From assembly GCA_031761405.1 (NCBI GenBank), contig JASEVX010000017.1, positions 8,171,668-8,235,667 on the forward strand: a stretch of DNA of 64,000 nt, written 5' to 3'. Below the pieces are notes generated by a model, which saw only the letters and a list, made by a program, of their open reading frames with translations, was not told the DNA's origin and searched no databases. The stretch comes from Serripes groenlandicus. Taxonomy: Eukaryota; Mollusca; Bivalvia; Cardiida; Cardiidae. Made by a program: the position numbers and the translations under genes. Every line of letters begins with the position of its first letter. The first letter of the stretch is position 1. Positions 58,514 through 64,000 of the stretch are shown here, piece by piece.

Positions 58514-60184
58514 TTAGTAATTATCACTGTCGGAGTTGCAAGAGCTACTTGTATTACTTGTATAACCATAACTCTCATCAATATCAGAACTATATAGAGA
58601 AGAGTTATCGTCACTATCTTCATAATTATATAGAGAAGAGTTATCGTCACCATCTTCATAATTATTTCTTAGTGTTCTCTTTTCAGCTACTCTCTGTAGT
58701 TTACAATGTGTACAATTAAATGAACATGAAAGTCTTTCTCTCGAAACTTTAATCTGAAATATCTTGGTGCCCGGATCTTCATCTCGATATCGTGCCTCAT
58801 ATACTTGCATGTCTTCCCATATCCCCATCGGGATTTCGGCCTTATCTTGAACCGCGACCATCACCTTTTCGTGAGTAGTGAATACGAATACTTGATTTTT
58901 TATCAAGGACTTGTTTTGGGTTAGTGGCATACGACCTCTTTTGTAATGATACCATTTGTTCTTACAAAAGTAATGTCTTTCACTAATATACTCATTGGTT
59001 TTCTCTGGACACCATTTGGTTTTTATAATCAAGTAATTGTTCAATAAACTTGGTTCCATCTGTTTGGCAATTGATACAAAATGCTCATTATCATAAATGA
59101 CAAAACCATCTCCGGCTTCTACAATTGTGTCACTTCTTTGAAGGTATATCTCTTTTTCCGTTAGATCTATAGTCTCGAGAGAACTATCTTTCCTGTTGTA
59201 TAAATATAACACATTTGTGTCGCATTGTAGCATAGCTATGGTTGTTTTGTTTGCGCAGACATGAGACACAGCCCCTCTCAATGACAGGATAGGTACAGTG
59301 ATTGTTACATCATTTTCTATCTTGCCAACGTTCAAATGTGACACGTAAACCGGTTTCCTTTCAACACGAGAGTTGATCGCAGCGCTTTGATTTCTATGAG
59401 ATTCAACTTGTTCGTTAGACATAACAATGAGTTCGTCATCATATACGTATACCTTTTCCAAATTTGAATGACGCGTTTTTGAGCCATGGTAATGTACATC
59501 TTTAACAACAGACCGCTTTACAGAGTTGTTTTCAAAGTTTATAATGTTTATACATGTTTGTTTGTATGATCTGTTATAAATGTATGCCTCAGAGCTATCT
59601 TTTCCACCAACAAATGCAAGATCACTCATTTTACTTTTGTAAAATATATGACGCTTTTCTTCCCAATTGATGGACAAAGAGCACCATCTGTGTCTATTCA
59701 TGTCATAACAACGTAGTTTATTGTCATAGTATGTGTTCGGAAAGAGTAGAATTTCACTGAAACTCAGTGATTTAAGTGACTCCAACTGTTCAATAAAACT
59801 TGAAGACGCATCTAGTTCATGGACTAAAGGCTCGTTCATGACAACATCTCTTATAAAACTTCTTTCCATATCACCGAAATCTATATGTTTTTTAAGATTT
59901 CCAAATACCGACTTTCTATTTTGTCTTTTTTTTGTCCAGCGAACGAGAAAAGAGAACTTGTCACTTGCCTTTATATGCGACAAGTTAGGATCCTCTAAAA
60001 TAGATTCGACTGATTCTGCAGTCAGGTCCATCATTTCGTCCATCTGCATCAGGTCAGGTAGGCGACATTTCATGTATACCTCGTAAGACGACAATGAAAA
60101 GTCGTAGAGACTTGCTAGTTGTATCATGGCTAGGCAGCTTTCGTCGGTAATCTTTGTGTTTTGTATCCACATAATACATTTAGC
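58514..60184 (-). CDS. Exon 4 of BTB-BACK copy D
   Basis: 556 codons and a TAA stop, after acceptor ATATTGCAG. It holds the BACK domain, the kelch-like region, the LSCSFNCTHC motif and the tail. A single long exon for everything after the BTB domain is the same in all four copies. The apparent start a few codons upstream belongs to the intron. Confidence 0.9.
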   Translation of the reverse strand, partial: AKCIMWIQNTKITDESCLAMIQLASLYDFSLSSYEVYMKCRLPDLMQMDEMMDLTAESVESILEDPNLSHIKASDKFSFLVRWTKKRQNRKSVFGNLKKHIDFGDMERSFIRDVVMNEPLVHELDASSSFIEQLESLKSLSFSEILLFPNTYYDNKLRCYDMNRHRWCSLSINWEEKRHIFYKSKMSDLAFVGGKDSSEAYIYNRSYKQTCINIINFENNSVKRSVVKDVHYHGSKTRHSNLEKVYVYDDELIVMSNEQVESHRNQSAAINSRVERKPVYVSHLNVGKIENDVTITVPILSLRGAVSHVCANKTTIAMLQCDTNVLYLYNRKDSSLETIDLTEKEIYLQRSDTIVEAGDGFVIYDNEHFVSIAKQMEPSLLNNYLIIKTKWCPEKTNEYISERHYFCKNKWYHYKRGRMPLTQNKSLIKNQVFVFTTHEKVMVAVQDKAEIPMGIWEDMQVYEARYRDEDPGTKIFQIKVSRERLSCSFNCTHCKLQRVAEKRTLRNNYEDGDDNSSLYNYEDSDDNSSLYSSDIDESYGYTSNTSSSCNSDSDNY

Positions 60185-63100
60185 CTGCAATATCCCAATT
60201 TAAGACATTTGATTGAAATGTTAAAAACTGGGTTTTATTTTTTAAGTGACTGTTCAACATTATTCAAAATTTATTTGTGGTACAACTCATAAATTGAAAA
60301 CACAATCAGTACAATGTATGAGATTGTAAACCCCTACAATAAATTTAATTACACTGTCTATTTGGATGGCGCTTAGAAAAACAACAACCTCATGGCAATT
60401 GCGTCTAGTGTAGACCCTGTCCTCCGTACTGGACAGGGTCTACACTGATTGATTTGTCTCCCCATTATCACCAATTAATAAAAGTATGTTTCTAGAAACT
60501 TAGGACAAATTGTGACGCTCGGATGCGCGAGCAGATCTTTCTTTATCTTCCCTAGTCTTGAAACACTAATGTTTGTTTTCCTGAAGTACTGGCCATGTAT
60601 ATATTATTCATGAAATACCTTCAAGTCCGAGATCATAAGATATTCTGCTATCTCTAGTAGAGCTGCTATATTGCTGGAATTTATGTTTGGTTTCTTGCCA
60701 TACAAATACAAAATTGCTTCCTCTAAAGATACAGGGGTTCCAACGTGCATGGCAACTATTCCTAAATTATAATAGAATGAAAACATAATATTTTTTGGGC
60801 AGGAAACAGTCCCAACGAAATGGAGATTCTGGTCAATCAGATTAACTTAACATCCATCGGTAGAGATAAATAGGCATCTAAGTGGCCTGCAATGATATCA
60901 CAAGTACTATGTACTAAGGATATTATTATAGCAAACTTCCAACAATTCTCAAATTATTTTGCTTATTCAAAAGCAAAAAATCGCCACTCTTCTGATTAAT
61001 CAGTACTTTAACAATTTTCAAAGTTTAAGCTCAATTTACATAAGGAACACCAGCCCGCCCCCTGGTGTCTATGGTTATCAACGGACAATATAGGTAGAGC
61101 GTCACCCAAGTAACAATTGTGTCAAATTATTTTGGATCGGGCCTAAACTTTTATATATTTTTTTTTTTACTATGTTTTACTATATACACATATGTTTGGT
61201 CAAGATTAACCCATTAGTTTAGAAAAAGATGTTATTGATTTTGTTTTTGTAAATCCTTACACCGTTGTCATGATTACAAGAGTTTTGCTTTTAATTAATT
61301 TAGAAATTCTGATGAATAAGCTAAGGAATATATGTTTTTTAAAGAAATGGTTGACGGACAATGTGCCACGGACATCCAACATTTCTAACAGCTGCTCAGG
61401 TGAGCTATTAACAAACCGTTTTCAGCGGAAACACGTCTATGAAGAGTTGCTATAAAGGGAGTAAGAATGTATGAGCTTGTGCACAATGACATTTGTCAAT
61501 CATCGGAAAAAAGAAGGAATGGCCGAGCAATTATCGCAAAACAAATGTTGTCCGACCTGTCTGAGCAGTACGCGTTGGGGATTTGTAACCGGGCATCTCG
61601 GGTTCGTTCCCGAGCTGTGGCGGTCATGGTTGAATGACCTTGGACAAGGCACATTTCCAAGCCTACTTCTGTTTGTTTACCCAGGAATCATGAATACGTG
61701 AACTGACGCCGTGATACAACTGAAATGATGTTGATAACGGCGTAAAACCTCAATAAAACAAACATACAAAACTTGCCTCATTTGATGAACAAGCGCATGA
61801 AAGGCATTTCCTTTTGATAGCAAATGCAGGACTGAGTTCCAGAAATGATATGATATTTGTTAATTGTGATCCAGTAGCATTGTCTGTCTTCAAACCGCTT
61901 CGGTGGTGGTTTGGTGGAACGTCCGACACGGGTGCGGAAGGTCGCGAGTTAGATCCCCGGCCGGGTCATATCTAACACTTTAAAAATGGTAGTAATGGCA
62001 GCCCTCCTCGTACTGGTAACTTATTCAGGAAAAGTCGTGATATAATTGAAAAATTGTTGAAAGCGGCGTAAAACAATCAATCAATCAAGGTCTGTCTTCA
62101 AAATATTAATATTTTATTATCGTAAATTCGTCACAACATACTTCGTAATTAAATATGATAGAAAGGGCTCTAGGAATTACTTTGAACCATTTAACTGAAA
62201 GTATAATTTGGTTGACATTTTAAATATGAAAACATTAGAAGGCAAGCATACCTGTATCCCGTTCACGGTAACTGTGATTTCTCATATTTTCAAAAAAGGG
62301 ACATGCAACAAGGACACACCAATGGAATTTCTTCTCCTGAAAAAACACAACCAATTTTTAATTTTATTGTGATGAGAAGTGTTTAATATGAGCTCAAAAT
62401 GCTTATCTGCGGCTTTATAATATATAAATTTATTTAAGGCGGGCTCAATAGCAGCTTTTACGATCCTGCATATGTTGATCGTCAAAATAAATGAGCGATA
62501 TAATTCCTTCATTTTTTTTTTTTTTAATCATACTAAAAATGTACTTATTCTTTGCGTGATTAACTTTGGAATCACGAATTTAATGGTTGAACTAGGTCAC
62601 TTTCGTTAAATGGGCGGAAAACACGAGTGGTTTTTCATTTCCGATAATTCTTAGGCCAATGGGACCCAATGAAGTAAACATTTGATAATAACCTTTGTGT
62701 CACATATTTAGGTTTTTATCAATTCTCTACTCCTATTTATTTTTAGATAGTTATGCAAAGCATTTTAATTCAAGTTAAAGTTCATCTGACGATGGCGAAT
62801 GCATACTGCAAGGGTCATAACCAAACCATGCATATTGCTATCAGTTTGGCCAGAGGCGTCAACATGCATCTGTATGAGAGAAAGGATTAAGGATTGCGTT
62901 CAGCGTTCACTTCTCTCCTAAACTGTTCAAGCTTTTATTCACCATCGTACGGCAATATTTTGCTTCAAAGACTAAAACAGACCAACATTCAGCAATGTAT
63001 AATAATGATTTGTTGCCGGGTTTTTTAACTTTAAGTTCTTTAATTACTTTGATTATATTGGTAAAGGGATTGATAAAACCTTTTGCCCATTTTGTTTAAC

Positions 63101-63337
63101 GTAAATTCAAATCATCCCAAGACAGACAAGAAGAAATATTTCGGCGGTACAAAATAAGAACAAAAATAAATTAAATAGATTGTTATGCATGAATCGTTTA
63201 TTAACATTGAATAGAATCCAAATTACCCATAATCCATATTTTATGGTGACGTCACACAGGTCCGACTGTTCTTTCACCTGGTTATATAGTAAAATTCGCG
63301 CTGAAGGCGGGTTTCTTTTGGATTTATCGAAATCCAT
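58514..63337 (-). CDS. BTB-BACK gene copy D, intact, predicted 669 aa
   Basis: Four exons join without a stop: 63227-63337, 62252-62336, 60619-60761 and 58514-60184. All introns are GT..AG. BTB domain: residues about 15-113, with DLCDVTIKYG as first strand, HWCVLVACPFF as the central helix, Tyr60-Arg61-Glu62 at the place of the phi-x-E motif that KLHL proteins use to bind Cullin-3, and ALLEIAEYLMISDLK at the end. BACK domain: about 114-243 (FSFLVRWTKKRQNRKSVF). Residues about 250-590 show weak kelch-like strands (LRCYDMNRHRW, VLYLYNRKDSSLETI). Cys600, Cys604 and Cys607 form a C-x3-C-x2-C motif, followed by an acidic tail. By analogy with KLHL proteins it is a candidate Cul3 substrate adaptor in the cytosol; the substrate is unknown. 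No signal peptide or membrane segment is visible. It resembles no named gene closely enough for a symbol. Confidence 0.85.
58591..58665. repeat. 36-bp tandem repeat in the coding tail of copy D
   Basis: Two copies encode NYEDGDDNSSLY and NYEDSDDNSSLY (protein residues about 621-644). The unit length is a multiple of three, so the frame is kept. Copy B has a different tail rich in Gly and Tyr, showing that this end changes by repeat gain and loss. Confidence 0.9.
60407..60446. repeat. Perfect inverted repeat of 16 bp with 8-bp loop
   Basis: AGTGTAGACCCTGTCC and GGACAGGGTCTACACT flank TCCGTACT, in intron 3 of copy D. The same place in copies A (about 9585-9620) and B (about 27750-27790) has related but clearly non-palindromic sequence. 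Confidence 0.9.
60619..60761 (-). CDS. Exon 3 of BTB-BACK copy D
   Basis: 143 nt between acceptor ATAATTTAG and donor AAG/GTATTT. It completes the codon for Gly66 and encodes HVGTPVSLEEAILYLYG and the terminal helices of the BTB fold. Phase 1 at the start and phase 0 at the end agree with neighbours. Confidence 0.9.
61570..61760 (+). mobile_element. SINE in intron 2 of copy D
   Basis: The B-box-like TCGGGTTCGTTCCCGAGC is followed by GACCTTGGACAAGGCACATT and the tail TACAACTGAAATGATGTTGA with GGCGTAAAACCTCAATAAAA. It shares the tail with 50530-50715. The A-box side is degraded. Confidence 0.6.
61895..62088 (+). mobile_element. Second SINE in intron 2 of copy D
   Basis: A diverged tRNA head (CGCTTCGGTGGTGGTTTGG, then GAGTTAGATCCCCGGCCGG) is followed by TTAAAAATGGTAGTAATGGC and the tail GTTGAAAGCGGCGTAAAACA with CAATC repeats. 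It belongs to the family of 57955-58172. Confidence 0.65.
62252..62336 (-). CDS. Exon 2 of BTB-BACK copy D
   Basis: 85 nt between acceptor TTTTTTCAG and donor ACAG/GTATGC. It encodes EKKFHWCVLVACPFFENM and SYRERDT, the core helices of the BTB fold. It is too short to be noticed as an open frame on its own; it is supported by splice sites, conservation with copies A and B, and phase. Confidence 0.9.
63227..63337 (-). CDS. Exon 1 of BTB-BACK copy D
   Basis: The ATG has purines at -3 and +4 and starts MDFDKSKRNPPSAR. The exon ends KYGLW before donor TGG/GTAATT in phase 0. The same start is conserved in copies A and B and mutated to TTG in copy C, which supports the choice. Confidence 0.9.
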
Positions 63338-64000
63338 CTTGCCTCTATCTATCTTAGTTCATTCGCTGAAATAAAATAGCGAGGAAAAAAGAAAGTAGCA
63401 ATAAATTCATGATTATTTTATAGTTAGCGATGTATTTTTATAACGCTGCATCAAAACTGTTATCCGACTAAATCAAATATTTCATGTAATTATGTAAATT
63501 TTAGCCTCCATTGTTATGGCTATGAAGTCATTTATGTTTACATGTATATATCGTTTAAGTACACGGAGCTTCAAATAATAGACTTATTATAATTGTTGAA
63601 AACTACAAGTAACAGTTCGAAGTAACAAATCACACACAGTTGCACGTACATTAAGTTTAGATTAGACATTAAAATAATTGCACAAAATATCTAATACAGT
63701 GTGTTTCTTTGAAGTTCTTCGAATATTATAAACTCTGCAAAATGAATGCGCTAAACCATTAGCACAAATTGGAAATAGAATATAACCTTAAAAGTCGAAG
63801 AAATTCTATCTTTAAAATAATCATATTTCAAGGAAACAAATGCATTAATCGCGACAAAAATACCACCAATCTGAGGAGTGTCATTCACAATTTAAATTGT
63901 TTGATTTACAACTATTCTTATATACCTATGAACTCTAGCAGATAGCTTTAAATTGGTTTGCTTTTACCGGAAACGAATTAAATGCCATTTTTTGTTTTCA
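63338..64000. other. 5' flank of copy D
   Basis: No gene. It aligns with the flanks of the other copies (TTAATCGCGACAAAAATACC at 63846). If copy D is expressed, its promoter should lie here or beyond the window end. I see no conserved core promoter motif. Confidence 0.5.

Larger units (their letters stand above)
52080..64000. repeat. Segmental duplication unit 4, cut by the window end
   Basis: It begins with TTCGAGTACAGTGGTCAAAC (compare 37449) and the MITE at 52137. It then has Sel1-like remnants (53579, 54136, 55671), spacer, the intact BTB-BACK copy D and its 5' flank, which runs off the window. It is the only unit with an intact BTB-BACK gene and retains all three Sel1-like exon types. 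Confidence 0.75.

Overview
This is AT-rich animal nuclear DNA, most likely from a heterodont bivalve mollusc. The evidence is multi-exon genes with GT..AG introns, one LINE reverse transcriptase with a (TATC)n tail, tRNA-headed SINEs, piggyBac- and hAT-type non-autonomous DNA transposons, and several dispersed repeat families whose style I associate with clam genomes. The clade is an inference from repeat style. There is no sign of prokaryotic gene organisation.

The window is mostly a tandem segmental duplication. Four related units can be followed: unit 1 (about 1-19290), unit 2 (about 23640-35400), unit 3 (about 37500-51200) and unit 4 (about 52080 to the window end, incomplete). Each unit has the same order: decayed plus-strand exons resembling Sel1 repeats, then a long repeat-rich spacer, then a four-exon minus-strand BTB-BACK gene, then a conserved 5' flank. 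Later insertions, deletions and local expansions make the units differ in length.

The BTB-BACK gene copies are called A (7663-11725), B (25875-30687), C (about 45124-48936) and D (58514-63337). Exon 1 (111 nt), exon 2 (85 nt) and exon 3 (143 nt) encode the BTB domain. A single long exon 4 encodes a BACK domain, a divergent kelch-like region, a C-x3-C-x2-C motif and an acidic Ser/Tyr/Asp-rich tail. Only copy D is open through all four exons (predicted 669 aa). A has a nonsense codon and several frameshifts. B has an intact exon 4 but a one-base insertion in exon 2. C has lost exon 2, its start codon and parts of exons 3 and 4. This looks like birth-and-death evolution in a family of candidate Cullin-3 adaptor genes.

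Between and inside the units lie an 891-bp hAT-like element with a target duplication and a paralogous empty site, several TTAA-flanked piggyBac-type MITEs, hairpin elements, a 5'-truncated LINE (35590-37352), a fragment of a tyrosine-recombinase element (40381-40640, minus), tRNA-derived SINEs, a 74-bp satellite (4770-5865) and degenerate 130-145-bp arrays. Outside the BTB-BACK family I found no convincing intact cellular gene.
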